DNA from: Candidatus Paceibacterota bacterium
GTDB taxonomy: Bacteria; Verrucomicrobiota; Verrucomicrobiia; Limisphaerales; UBA8199
Assembly (NCBI GenBank): GCA_035452965.1
Contig: DAOTCE010000001.1
Coordinates: 62,001 to 126,000, forward strand
Length of the DNA stretch: 64,000 nt
Reading direction: 5' to 3'
This document shows, piece by piece, positions 17,051 through 25,470 of this stretch (positions are counted from its first letter, which is position 1; each line of letters opens with the position of its first letter). The position numbers were made by a program, and so were the translations under genes. The notes under the pieces are model-generated. The model was not told the origin of the DNA, did no database searches, and worked only from the letters and a program-made list of their open reading frames with translations.

Positions 17051-17661
17051 TTGGCAACTGGATTGGCCATCATCACAGCCTGCGGGACAGCGCGGTGTCG
17101 CGACTGCCGGCGGGGCTGAAGCTGGGCCTGGCGCTGGGGATGATTGTCGGCACGGTGCTGGCGCCGCCCGCGGCGTGGGGTTGGTATTCCGCCATGGCGG
17201 TGGTGCTGGCGTTGGGGGTGGCGTTGAGCCGGGTGCCGTTGCTGTTCCTGCTGAAGCGATTGGCGTGGCTGTCACCGTTCGTGCTGAGCGTGGCGCTGGT
17301 CAATGCGCTTCAGCCCGGGGCGCCAGGGAATTGGCGGATGGTGGCGGCCAAGAGCGGCATATGCCTGCTAACGGTGATCCTGGTATCGAACACGACGCCG
17401 TTCAGCGGAATCCTGCGGGTTCTCAAGACGGCGCATGTGCCGGGGCTGCTGATCACGACCATCGCGCTGATGCACCGCTACCTGTTTGTGCTGGTGGAGG
17501 AGGCGGAACGGATGCGCCGGGCGCGCGCGAGCCGGACGTTTGCGCGGGCGCGCCGCGCGCGCTGGCAGGCGTTGTCCACGGTGGTGGGGCAGCTATTCGT
17601 GCGCGCCTCGGAGCGGGCTGAACGCATTTACGACGCCATGTGCGCGCGGGGTTGGAGATGA
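17047..17661 (+). CDS. cbiQ: ECF transporter transmembrane component CbiQ
   Basis: 204 residues with about five hydrophobic segments. The conserved cytoplasmic coupling helices include MRRARASRTFARARR, which carries the Ala-Arg-(A/S)-like motif that contacts the ATPases. It begins at the ATGA overlap with cbiM (17047-17050) and ends at an ATGA overlap with cbiO, so the three subunits are translationally coupled. It forms the scaffold between the metal-binding subunit and the ATPase in the inner membrane. Confidence 0.9.
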   Translation: MIGNWIGHHHSLRDSAVSRLPAGLKLGLALGMIVGTVLAPPAAWGWYSAMAVVLALGVALSRVPLLFLLKRLAWLSPFVLSVALVNALQPGAPGNWRMVAAKSGICLLTVILVSNTTPFSGILRVLKTAHVPGLLITTIALMHRYLFVLVEEAERMRRARASRTFARARRARWQALSTVVGQLFVRASERAERIYDAMCARGWR

Positions 17662-18419
17662 ATCCGGCGATCGAAATCAGCCATCTGAGCTACCGTTACC
17701 ACGACGGCACTGAGGCGCTGCGGGGGGTGAACTTCCGGGTCGCGCCGGGCGAGTGTGTGGGGTTGCTGGGGCCGAACGGGTCGGGCAAATCCACATTGCT
17801 GTTGCACCTCAACGGCATCCTGCCGGAGAAACCCGGTTCGGACGGAGCGGTGCGCATCCTGGGCCAACCCGTCACGCCGGACAGCGTGGAGGCCATCCGC
17901 CGGCAGGTGGGGCTGGTTTTCCAGGACCCGGACGATCAACTGTTCTGCCCGAGCGTGGCGGAGGATGTGGCGTTTGGCCCGCGGCAACTGGGGTTGAGCG
18001 AGACGGAGGTGCAGGCGCGTGTGCGGGAGGCATTGGCGCAGACCGGTTTGGCGGGCTTTGGCCACCGTGCGACGCATCACCTGAGTCACGGGGAGAAGCG
18101 CCGGGCCTGCCTGGCGGGCGTGCTGGCGTGCCAGCCGAGCGTGCTGGTGCTGGACGAGCCGACCAGTGATCTGGACCCGCGCGGCCGACGCGAGTTGAAG
18201 GCGCTGCTGCGGGGGATACCGGCCACGAAACTGATCGCGACGCATGACCTGGAACTGGTCGTCGAGCTCTGCGCGCGGGCGATGGTGCTCGACCACGGGG
18301 CGGTGGTGGCGGACGGGCCGGTGACCGACCTCCTCAACAACGAAGAGCTGATGTTGGCGCACGGTTTGGAGCGGCCGCATATCCTGCGGCACAGGCATCC
18401 GCACGGCGAGGCGGGGTGA
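17658..18419 (+). CDS. cbiO: ECF transporter ATPase CbiO
   Basis: 253 residues with Walker A GPNGSGKST, Q-loop VFQDPDDQLF (typical of ECF ATPases), an ABC signature variant LSHGEKRR, Walker B VLVLDEPTSDLDP and the H-loop Thr-His-Asp. It powers metal uptake with CbiM and CbiQ; only one ATPase is encoded, so a homodimer is expected. The ATG at 17658 overlaps the cbiQ stop and follows GGAG; an in-frame start 18 bases earlier lies inside cbiQ and is less likely. The C-terminus is His-rich (RHRHPHGE), perhaps metal-binding. Confidence 0.93.
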   Translation: MNPAIEISHLSYRYHDGTEALRGVNFRVAPGECVGLLGPNGSGKSTLLLHLNGILPEKPGSDGAVRILGQPVTPDSVEAIRRQVGLVFQDPDDQLFCPSVAEDVAFGPRQLGLSETEVQARVREALAQTGLAGFGHRATHHLSHGEKRRACLAGVLACQPSVLVLDEPTSDLDPRGRRELKALLRGIPATKLIATHDLELVVELCARAMVLDHGAVVADGPVTDLLNNEELMLAHGLERPHILRHRHPHGEAG

Positions 18420-18513
18420 AGGGCGGCGCAGATTCGAGGCGGCCGTCGGCGGGGTGAGGTGCGCGGGGTGTTGGAGCATTGCCTCGCAACGTGTTCTGCG
18501 GCATGCTAGGTGC

Positions 18514-19014
18514 ATGGGCAAAAGACGTGAAGCGCGTGAACGTGCCGTGCAGTTTCTGTTTCAGCACGACCTGAACCCGGTGGAGGACCTGCAGGCGGAG
18601 CTGGAGCATTTCTGGGAGTCGCAGCGGGCAGCGGCCATTGCCGGGGAGAAGGGAGCCGCGACGTGGGGCCAGCCGGTGGAACTGCCGCCGCCAACGGCCG
18701 ACGAGAAGGCCATCCGCGAGTTTGCCGATCCGCTCATCCGCGGCTCCCTGGAGCACCGCGAGGAAGCGGATGGGGTAATCCGGAAACATGCGAAGAACTG
18801 GGAGCTGCACCGGATTGCGGCGGTGGACCGCAATGTGTTGCGGCTGGCGATCTACGAGATGCTGCATCGCGACGACATTCCGCCGGTGGTGAGCATCAAC
18901 GAGGCCGTGGATATCGCCAAGAAGTTCTCCACGCAGGACAGCGGGAAATTCGTGAACGGCATTCTCGACAAGGTGAAGGGGGAGTTGCTGCGGCCGGCCC
19001 GGGGCATCCAATGA
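18514..19014 (+). CDS. nusB: transcription antitermination factor NusB
   Basis: 166 residues, longer than the roughly 140 of well-studied NusB because of an insertion around residues 35-65. The start MGKRREARERAVQFLFQ and the late block AVDRNVLRLAIYEML, then VVSINEAVDIAKKF, are family hallmarks. NusB with NusE loads on boxA of rRNA leader transcripts to prevent early termination. The frame runs upstream to 18454, but the conserved Arg-rich start is at 18514. Confidence 0.93.
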   Translation: MGKRREARERAVQFLFQHDLNPVEDLQAELEHFWESQRAAAIAGEKGAATWGQPVELPPPTADEKAIREFADPLIRGSLEHREEADGVIRKHAKNWELHRIAAVDRNVLRLAIYEMLHRDDIPPVVSINEAVDIAKKFSTQDSGKFVNGILDKVKGELLRPARGIQ

Positions 19015-19041
19015 GCCCGATGCCTTCCAACTGGAGCCAGC

Positions 19042-19893
19042 ATGCGGATCGCTGATTTGCATCTGCATAGTTGCTTTTCCGACGGCACCTACGGGCCGGA
19101 GGAGATGGTGGGCCATGCGCAACGCTGCGGGCTGGCGGCGATTGCGCTGACCGACCACGATTCGGTGGAAGGCTGCCCAGAGGCCGCGCGGGCGTGCGAG
19201 GCGGCGGGCATCGAGTTTATCGCGGGCATCGAACTGACGGCGGAGCAGGATGGCGATGAGCTGCATATTCTAGGCTATCACATGGACACCCGGAATGTCC
19301 GGCTGCTGACGCGGATTGCCCAATGCCAGGCCGTGCGCCAGAACCGCATTCGGGAGATGGTGGCGCGGATCAACCGATTGCAGGTGCCGCTCTCGGCCGA
19401 CGCGGTGTTTGAACTGGCGAACTGCCGGGCGCCCGGAAGGCCGCATGTGGCGCGCGCGCTGGTGGCGGCGGGCCTTTGCCGGAATCTGGATGAGGCTTTT
19501 GAACGCTTTCTCAAAAAGCATCGCCCGGCGTGGGTGCCCAAGTTCAAGATGCGAGGGGAAGAGGCGATCGAGTTGATTCACCAGGCGGGAGGAGTGGCGG
19601 TGCTGGCACACCCGGGATTGAATCGCACCGACGCGGGCATCCCGGCGCTGGTTCAGGCTGGGTTGGACGGCATCGAGTGTTTCCACACAAAGCATTCGAC
19701 GGCGACCGCGGAGATTTACCTGGAGCTGGCCGAGCGGTTTCGTTTGCTGGTAACCGGCGGTTCGGATTGCCATGGCCTGAGCAAAGGCAAGCCGCTGATT
19801 GGCACGGTGAAGGTGCCTTACAGGTGCGTGGAGAAGCTCCGCGCGCGAGCGGCAGAACGCCGGCGGGCCGCTGCGCCGCACCCCGCACCATGA
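19042..19893 (+). CDS. PHP-domain phosphoesterase
   Basis: 283 residues of the PHP family. The metal-site motifs are intact: DLHLHSCFSDG at the N-terminus, LTDHDSVEG near residue 37, a Glu in AGIELTAEQ, AHPG near residue 193, and GGSDCHG near residue 238. The family includes the RNase AM/3',5'-nucleotide bisphosphatases (YciV-like), which this resembles in length and motif order. It starts 27 bases after nusB and may share its transcript. Confidence 0.88.
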   Translation: MRIADLHLHSCFSDGTYGPEEMVGHAQRCGLAAIALTDHDSVEGCPEAARACEAAGIEFIAGIELTAEQDGDELHILGYHMDTRNVRLLTRIAQCQAVRQNRIREMVARINRLQVPLSADAVFELANCRAPGRPHVARALVAAGLCRNLDEAFERFLKKHRPAWVPKFKMRGEEAIELIHQAGGVAVLAHPGLNRTDAGIPALVQAGLDGIECFHTKHSTATAEIYLELAERFRLLVTGGSDCHGLSKGKPLIGTVKVPYRCVEKLRARAAERRRAAAPHPAP

Positions 19894-19953
19894 ATTTCCC
19901 GGCTACAATTGCAGCAGGGGCTGACCGGCCCTAAACTCTGAACCTCACAATCC

Positions 19954-20865
19954 ATGGGACTATTCGCCAAGTTCAAAGCCGGCTTGCAGAAGACGCACAG
20001 CAAGCTGGCGCACGAGATCAAACGCATTGTAACCCGGTCGCCCCGGCTGGACGCCGCGGCGCTCGAGGAACTGGAGGCCAGCCTAATCGCCGCCGACCTG
20101 GGACTCGCCATGACCGGCCAGATTGTAAGCGCGGTCAAACAGGCTTACGAAACGCAGGGCGCGGTGGGGCTGGATGTGTTCGCGGTGGCGCAGCGCGAGG
20201 TGGAACGGAGTTTCGCCGCGAACCGGGCTGAATTGTGCAAGGCGCCGCAGGGGTTGACGGTGGTTTCGATCGTCGGCGTCAATGGCACCGGCAAGACCAC
20301 CACTGCGGCCAAGCTGGCCCGCCTGACGGAGTCGCGGGGGCAAAAGGCGTTGCTGGCGGCGTGCGACACGTTCCGCGCGGCGGCCATTGAGCAGATCAAA
20401 CACTGGGGACAGCGGCTGAAGGTTGAGGTCATTGCGGGGGCCTACGGCGCGGACGCGGCGTCGGTGGCCCACGACGCTGTGTCGGCGGCACAGGCGCGCC
20501 ATGCGGATTACCTGTTCGTGGATACCGCCGGCCGGCTGCATACCAAGCATAACCTGATGCAAGAGTTGCAGAAGCTGCACCGGGTAATGGGAAAGCTGCT
20601 CCCGGGCGCGCCGCACGAGGTGTTGCTGGTGCTGGATGCCACGACGGGCATGAACGCGTTGAACCAGGCGCGGGAATTCAACAAGGCGGTTCCGCTGTCG
20701 GGGTTGGTCGTTACCAAGCTAGACGGCACCAGCAAGGGGGGTATGGTGGTGGCCATCCAGAAGGAATTGGGGCTGCCTATAAAGTACGTGGGGCTGGGAG
20801 AACAGGCGGATGACCTGCAACCCTTCGACGCGAAGCAATTCGCCGGGGCGTTGTTCGCGGAATGA
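19954..20865 (+). CDS. ftsY: signal recognition particle receptor FtsY
   Basis: 303 residues, essentially only the N and G domains; the long acidic N-terminal A domain of enterobacterial FtsY is absent, as in many other phyla. SRP-GTPase motifs: GVNGTGKTTTAAKLA (G1), DTFRAAA (insertion-box side), DTAGR (G3), TKLDG (G4). With SRP/Ffh it targets nascent membrane proteins to SecYEG. Its TGA overlaps the ribD start (ATGA). Confidence 0.96.
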   Translation: MGLFAKFKAGLQKTHSKLAHEIKRIVTRSPRLDAAALEELEASLIAADLGLAMTGQIVSAVKQAYETQGAVGLDVFAVAQREVERSFAANRAELCKAPQGLTVVSIVGVNGTGKTTTAAKLARLTESRGQKALLAACDTFRAAAIEQIKHWGQRLKVEVIAGAYGADAASVAHDAVSAAQARHADYLFVDTAGRLHTKHNLMQELQKLHRVMGKLLPGAPHEVLLVLDATTGMNALNQAREFNKAVPLSGLVVTKLDGTSKGGMVVAIQKELGLPIKYVGLGEQADDLQPFDAKQFAGALFAE

Positions 20866-22010
20866 GCGAGAGGGCGTCAGGCTCTGGTCGGGATGCGGGC
20901 TTCATGCGTGTCGCCCTGCGCCTGGCCCGCCACGGCTTTGGCACGACTTCGCCCAATCCAATGGTGGGGGCCTTGCTGGTGAACGGAGGCGAGATCATCG
21001 GAAGGGGCTGGCATCGCCGCGCGGGCGACCCGCATGCGGAGGTTGAGGCGCTCCGCGATGCGCGGGAGCGGGGCAACAGCAGCAGGGGCGCGACGCTCTA
21101 TGTGACACTGGAGCCGTGTTGCACCCACGGTCGCACGCCGCCTTGCACTGATGTAATCCGTTTGGTGGGGATTCGGCGAGTGGTGGCGGGCGCCACGGAC
21201 CCGAATCCGCGGCATGCCGGCCGGGCGTTCAGGATGTTGCGCCGGGCAGGAATTGCAGTCACTCACGGTGTGCTGGCCGAAGAATGCGCGCGGCTCAATG
21301 AACCGTTTAATCACTGGGTCGTCCGACGCACGCCGTTCGTGACGGTCAAGGCGGCAATGACTCTCGACGGCAAGATCGCTACGGCCGCGGGTGAATCAAA
21401 ATGGATTACGGGCGAGAAGGCGCGGACTTACGGGATGAAATTGCGGTGCGGGGCGGATGCAATTCTGGTTGGGGTGAACACCATTCTGGCAGATGATCCC
21501 AGCCTGACCGTAAGAATGGCCAGACCCGGCGTTCGGACGGCGGGCGCCGTTCGGGGGCTTCGTCGCATTGTGCTGGATTCGATGGCGCGGACGCCTGCCA
21601 AGGCCCGGATCGCGAGTGATAATCTGGCGGCCTTGACGACGATCGTGGTAGGCAAATCGGCCCCTCGGAAGCGGGTCGCGGCGCTCGCGGAGCGGGTGAA
21701 CGTGCTGTGTGCGCCAACGGCGGAGCAAGGGATTGACTTGCGGTGGTTGTTGCGGCGGTTGGGCGCGGAGAATGTCACCAACTTGTTGGTCGAGGGAGGT
21801 GGAGAAGTGAACGCGTCGTTCCTGTTGCAAGGACTGGCGCAGCGGGTCGCATTCTTCTATGCGCCAATGATACTGGGGGGTCGTGATTCGCGTCGGGCAG
21901 TGGCTGGCGAAGGCGCCCGGACGCTGGGGGAGAGCTTGAGTTTGAGCGATTTGAAGTGGCGGGAGCTTGGCTCGGACTGGCTCCTGAGCGCTCGAGTTGT
22001 CTCCCGCTGA
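20862..22010 (+). CDS. ribD: bifunctional riboflavin deaminase/reductase RibD
   Basis: 382 residues. The N-terminal deaminase carries HAEVEAL and PCCTHGRTPPC, the zinc ligands and catalytic Glu. The C-terminal reductase has VKAAMTLDGKIA, the WITG block and LLVEGGGEV. The protein converts the GTP-derived pyrimidine to 5-amino-6-ribitylamino-uracil phosphate. The start overlaps ftsY by four bases, which places riboflavin synthesis under the same transcript; no FMN riboswitch is expected there and none was seen. Confidence 0.95.
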   Translation: MSERASGSGRDAGFMRVALRLARHGFGTTSPNPMVGALLVNGGEIIGRGWHRRAGDPHAEVEALRDARERGNSSRGATLYVTLEPCCTHGRTPPCTDVIRLVGIRRVVAGATDPNPRHAGRAFRMLRRAGIAVTHGVLAEECARLNEPFNHWVVRRTPFVTVKAAMTLDGKIATAAGESKWITGEKARTYGMKLRCGADAILVGVNTILADDPSLTVRMARPGVRTAGAVRGLRRIVLDSMARTPAKARIASDNLAALTTIVVGKSAPRKRVAALAERVNVLCAPTAEQGIDLRWLLRRLGAENVTNLLVEGGGEVNASFLLQGLAQRVAFFYAPMILGGRDSRRAVAGEGARTLGESLSLSDLKWRELGSDWLLSARVVSR

Positions 22011-22051
22011 TTAGGATTTCCGATTACGGGTTTCGGAACTAGTATTCGGAC

Positions 22052-22663
22052 ATGTTTACTGGAATTGTGGAAGAAACAGGCTCGGTCGAGCGGATCAAAC
22101 CGGCGGCCAGGTCCATCGAGTTGACCGTGCGGACCAATCGCTGCGGGCGAGGGTTGAGCGTGGGCGCGAGCCTGGCGATCAATGGTTGCTGCCTGACGGT
22201 GGTGAAGATGGCTGCGCGCGGCAAGGACAAGCTGGCGCAGTTCGACCTGTTGCGGGAAACCTGGCAGCGGACGAACTTGCAGTTCGCCCAATCCGGCTCG
22301 CTGGTGAATCTGGAACGTCCATTGCGCTCCGACGGGAACCTGGGCGGGCATTTCGTGACGGGGCACATTGACGGCGTCGGTCGGATCACGCGCTGGGAAC
22401 GGCAGGGGCAGGATCATGTGCTGGACATTGCCGCTGCGCCGGAGGTAATGCGCTACATCGTGTTCAAAGGCTCGGTGGCGGTGGACGGCATCAGCCTTAC
22501 GGTGGCCGGCGTGCAGAAGCGGGGCTTTCGCATCTGGATCATTCCGCATACCTATGAGGTCACCGCGCTGCGCGAGCGCAAGGTAGGGGACGCGGTCAAT
22601 TTGGAAGCCGATCTGCTCGGCAAGTACGTCGAGAAGTTCCTGGCCGCCCGCGCGCGCCGCTGA
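22052..22663 (+). CDS. ribE: riboflavin synthase alpha chain
   Basis: 203 residues with the duplicated lumazine-binding fold: MFTGIVEETG at the N-terminus, NGCCLTVV, GGHFVTGHIDG at mid-protein, then VDGISLTV as the second-half counterpart. It dismutates two lumazines to riboflavin. It follows ribD by 41 bases, so the two steps are co-transcribed. Gene symbols ribE and ribC are both used for this enzyme. Confidence 0.96.
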   Translation: MFTGIVEETGSVERIKPAARSIELTVRTNRCGRGLSVGASLAINGCCLTVVKMAARGKDKLAQFDLLRETWQRTNLQFAQSGSLVNLERPLRSDGNLGGHFVTGHIDGVGRITRWERQGQDHVLDIAAAPEVMRYIVFKGSVAVDGISLTVAGVQKRGFRIWIIPHTYEVTALRERKVGDAVNLEADLLGKYVEKFLAARARR

Positions 22664-22690
22664 AGCGGATGGCAGGGCCCGCCTGCCCGG

Positions 22691-22708
22691 CCCCGGCGCA
22701 AGCCGGGG
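22691..22708. terminator. hairpin between convergent ribE and lipoprotein genes
   Basis: CCCCGGC/GCCGGGG with a GCAA tetraloop, sitting in the 50-base gap between two genes that point at each other. There is no T-run, so terminator function is only suggested by position. Confidence 0.4.
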
Positions 22709-22713
22709 CGCCA

Positions 22714-23004
22714 TCAATACAGCCAAAGCAGATACCACTTCCGCTTCTTGGGCGACCCATCCTTTACCGGCTGCGGCTTGCTGTCCCGCTTTGCCATCGT
22801 GGCAGGCGCAATCTCGCGGACGCGCGACACGGCCACGAAATGCTCCTCACCCTTGGCGTCTTTGTAGTGGTAAATTCCCTCCTTAACCTGGGGTTTGGAG
22901 GCGGTGATGATCTCTGAGCCGTTGGTCAGTTTCATCACGTAGTGCCGCGCGCAACCAGTCAACACCAGTTGGCCGGCGAGAATGAGCCACACACCTTTTT
23001 TCAT
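22714..23004 (-). CDS. YgdI/YgdR-family (DUF903) lipoprotein
   Basis: 96 residues with a lipoprotein signal ending LVLTGC (Cys18 would be lipidated). The mature start has HYVMKLTNGSEIITASKP and then GIYHYKDAKGEEHFV, the small SH3-like YgdI/YgdR fold of unknown role in the envelope. The C-terminus is basic and aromatic. Confidence 0.85.
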   Translation of the reverse strand: MKKGVWLILAGQLVLTGCARHYVMKLTNGSEIITASKPQVKEGIYHYKDAKGEEHFVAVSRVREIAPATMAKRDSKPQPVKDGSPKKRKWYLLWLY

Positions 23005-23061
23005 GGTACTACCTCGGATTCACGGGCTGGGATCGAACCTCTTCCATCGCTGGTGCTGCGC

Positions 23062-23523
23062 CTAGTCCTCCGGCTTCTCCTCCGAGCTGGCCAGGAATTC
23101 CATGTCCCCGCGTTTGGCCACATCCCGCAAGTAGGCTTGAATCGAGCTGGAGGTGCCCAGATAAAGCGGATCAAAGAGCGCGAGCAGAACCGCAGGACGC
23201 TTGCTTCTTTGTTTGAGCCAGAGGTCAATCCACTTCTTGACTTCGGCCGGGAGCGTTTCGGCATGGTGCACCGACACGATGACCAGATCCGCCGCCGCGG
23301 CGTCCTTGGCAGCAATCGCCCGCAGTTGGGTCGTCCGCAGCTCTGTCAGCAACCACATTTCCTTGGTGACCGGACAATCCCGGCCAAGGCAACGAATCAG
23401 CGTCGTGCAAAAATCTTCCGCGCGGGCGCCGGTGGCCGAATCTTCATGCACCGCTGAGACAACGAAGCGCTTTGCTTTTTGCCAGAGCGGCCACACCCGC
23501 AGTCTTGAAATTGCTGTGTCCAT
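23062..23523 (-). CDS. hypothetical protein
   Basis: 153 residues from the ATG at 23523 (the frame is open to 23613, but the longer start adds unpatterned sequence). Contains FVVSAVHEDSATGARAEDF and ADLVIVSVHHAETLPAEV, strands that look like an alpha/beta flavodoxin-like or receiver-like core, but no active-site motif is clear. No family recognised. The 61 bases to the lipoprotein gene downstream allow co-transcription. Confidence 0.55.
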   Translation of the reverse strand: MDTAISRLRVWPLWQKAKRFVVSAVHEDSATGARAEDFCTTLIRCLGRDCPVTKEMWLLTELRTTQLRAIAAKDAAAADLVIVSVHHAETLPAEVKKWIDLWLKQRSKRPAVLLALFDPLYLGTSSSIQAYLRDVAKRGDMEFLASSEEKPED

Positions 23524-23746
23524 GCAACAGGACCTTGCTTTCGCGGGCAATCCTCTGCTTGGAATAAGGGAGCGGTCAAGGGCAATCTGCTCTGCAAGAA
23601 GCATAGGCACCAAGCCCTGCCGTGCTTTGCTTTTTTTGGAAAAGGTGCCGGTTCCGAGGCTTCTTTTCTCACCATCTTTCCCGGCGTTGCACGCGCCGGA
23701 GCGGAAACCGCCATCAGGTGCCTTGGCGGCACCGCTTCGTCACCAA

Positions 23747-23974
23747 TCAGTTCGCTGAGGGCCCGTTTGCCAACTGCGCCTGGTTAACCTCCAGGTAGTG
23801 GGCCATTGCTTCGATGCCGCTAATCTGGGCGCTAACCCGTTTCCGCCCGAACTGTTTGGTGATCTTGTAGTGAATCAGTTGCTTGCCCAGTCCCACTATC
23901 TCAATATCCGCAGCCCCCGTCTTCCAGACCTGCCCTTTGGCCAGGGATTGCCGTTTCTGACTTCTTAGCTTCAT
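23747..23974 (-). CDS. small hypothetical protein
   Basis: 75 residues, Lys-rich start MKLRSQKRQSLAKGQVWKT, then IEIVGLGKQLIHYKI and a C-terminal amphipathic segment SGIEAMAHYLEVN. The patterned hydrophobicity suggests a real folded small protein, and the layout is familiar from Verrucomicrobiota hypothetical proteins. Its start lies 58 bases from the palindrome at 24032-24051. Confidence 0.6.
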   Translation of the reverse strand: MKLRSQKRQSLAKGQVWKTGAADIEIVGLGKQLIHYKITKQFGRKRVSAQISGIEAMAHYLEVNQAQLANGPSAN

Positions 23975-24031
23975 TACCCACTATAGACGCTGGTAAACCT
24001 GATTCTGTTCATTCTGGCTGCCGGTCCCGGG

Positions 24032-24051
24032 TATGGGGTGAACACCCCATA
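24032..24051. promoter_or_regulatory. operator-like palindrome TATGGGGTGAACACCCCATA
   Basis: A perfect 9-bp inverted repeat around AA, 58 bases upstream of the small gene starting at 23974. A close variant is at 41750-41769 upstream of the antiterminator gene. It could be an operator or a dispersed hairpin. Confidence 0.4.
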
Positions 24052-24118
24052 GCGCCTCAGGGGCCAACATGCGATGATAGGCTGGGATTTGGTTGTGGGA
24101 GTCTTCATTCTTAGGTTT

Positions 24119-24147
24119 GCGCAGCCTGTGGGGCTGCGCTTTTTTTT
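24119..24147 (+). terminator. intrinsic terminator on the plus strand
   Basis: GCGCAGCC/GGCTGCGC stem (24119-24126 with 24132-24139) with a short loop, followed directly by eight Ts. This is a textbook terminator reading rightwards, yet both flanking genes are on the minus strand. It would serve an untranslated transcript coming from about 23975-24118. Confidence 0.75.
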
Positions 24148-24172
24148 GCGCAGGGCTCAGCAGACGGAATGA

Positions 24173-25216
24173 CTACTTTCCGGCAGCGGCGGGCGCCCGC
24201 TGGCGTCTGGCGAGTTGGCCCTTGAGGAAGGTGTCGGGCGGGGCCTGCTGCCATGCGGTAAACCAGAAGTCGCCGAGCAATTGGCCAGCCTTGAGCAGTT
24301 GGCCCTCGAGGAACGCTTTGCCTTCCAGCCCCTTGTCCCCTTCGCCGGATAGCTTGCCGTCCCTGTCCATTTGGTAGAGGGGCTCAACCTGTTTGTGCTG
24401 TTCCAGCAAGAAGAGCATCCCGACCTGGAAGATCTCCTCGGGATTGGCGGGGCGGCCGTTGATGGCAACGGGCTGAGCGGTGCGCAAGCGGCTCTTGAGG
24501 TCCTGGACGTTCACGCCGCCAGTCTTGCGGAAATAGCCGCCGTCAATCCAACTGTGGAACCGGTGGCTCGTGGTGTAGTGGTGAGGATTGTCTCCCACCC
24601 ACCCGTGATGATGAATGGTGGTGTGGAGCGGTTGGGCCCCGTCGCCGATGAGGTGGCCCATGACCCCCATTACGTAAACGATGTTTGCCTGGGCGTTGGC
24701 GATCTCCTCCGGCGTACCGGCTTCTTCAAAGGCTTTGAGGTAGGAGAAGCCGGATTTCAACTTGCCCGCGGACTCCGCGATGCCCCACGGCAGCAGCCCG
24801 ACGAGGCCGCGGGTGCGGTCCTGGTTGGAACTCGCATCAGGCTCGGGGAACTTCTCCGGATGGGCAGCGCGGTGAAGGGCGAGCTGGGCGATGAAGTCGT
24901 AGCGGAACACCGGGAGCATCTCCGGCTTAAGCCCGTAATCGGCCAGTTCTTCCACGTCTATGTAGTGGTCCGGGAAGCTGTAGTGCTTGAGGGGCAAGTC
25001 GGGGGTGTTGCGCCAGCGATCCATCTCACCTGCCAGGAAGGCGATCCGCTCGGCGGCGGCAGGCTCGTGCACGAAGGCCGGGAAGTTAGTCGGCAACGCG
25101 GCCAGCGCCAGTTGGTTGATGGCGCGGTGAGCTTCGTAATCCCACGCCTGGGCGAGCCGGCCCCCGGGTTGAAAGAGCGCAAGGAGAGTTAGCACCGCGG
25201 CGGCTAATCGTTTCAT
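24173..25216 (-). CDS. S1/P1-type nuclease (zinc-dependent phospholipase C fold)
   Basis: 347 residues with a Sec signal ending RLAQA. The mature protein starts WDYEAHRAINQLA: an N-terminal Trp whose amino group ligates zinc is characteristic of S1/P1 nucleases and phospholipase C. Further Zn ligands are provided by HLIGDGAQPLH and SHRFHSWIDG, with other His and Asp. Such enzymes cut single-stranded nucleic acid or phospholipid outside the cell. Which activity applies here is not decidable from the motif set alone. No operon partner. Confidence 0.85.
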   Translation of the reverse strand: MKRLAAAVLTLLALFQPGGRLAQAWDYEAHRAINQLALAALPTNFPAFVHEPAAAERIAFLAGEMDRWRNTPDLPLKHYSFPDHYIDVEELADYGLKPEMLPVFRYDFIAQLALHRAAHPEKFPEPDASSNQDRTRGLVGLLPWGIAESAGKLKSGFSYLKAFEEAGTPEEIANAQANIVYVMGVMGHLIGDGAQPLHTTIHHHGWVGDNPHHYTTSHRFHSWIDGGYFRKTGGVNVQDLKSRLRTAQPVAINGRPANPEEIFQVGMLFLLEQHKQVEPLYQMDRDGKLSGEGDKGLEGKAFLEGQLLKAGQLLGDFWFTAWQQAPPDTFLKGQLARRQRAPAAAGK

Positions 25217-25470
25217 GGGCAGTATTTGGTTGCGGCCTCAGTGTAGGGCCGGGCGATGAAAAGGCAAATGGCTTTCGGGCCATCGGCTCCCGCCAGCCGT
25301 TTCTGCATAGTCTCCAGCAAATGACCACCCTCGCCACTCAGCGTCCGCTTCTTCCGGCCCACGATTTAGTTGCCAAATTGCGCCCGGCTGGCAACTCTAG
25401 CGCGGCGGCCACAACTCGCGCGCGCCATGAGGTTCGCGCCGGCCTGCCGACCGATAACACGAACGCATTC

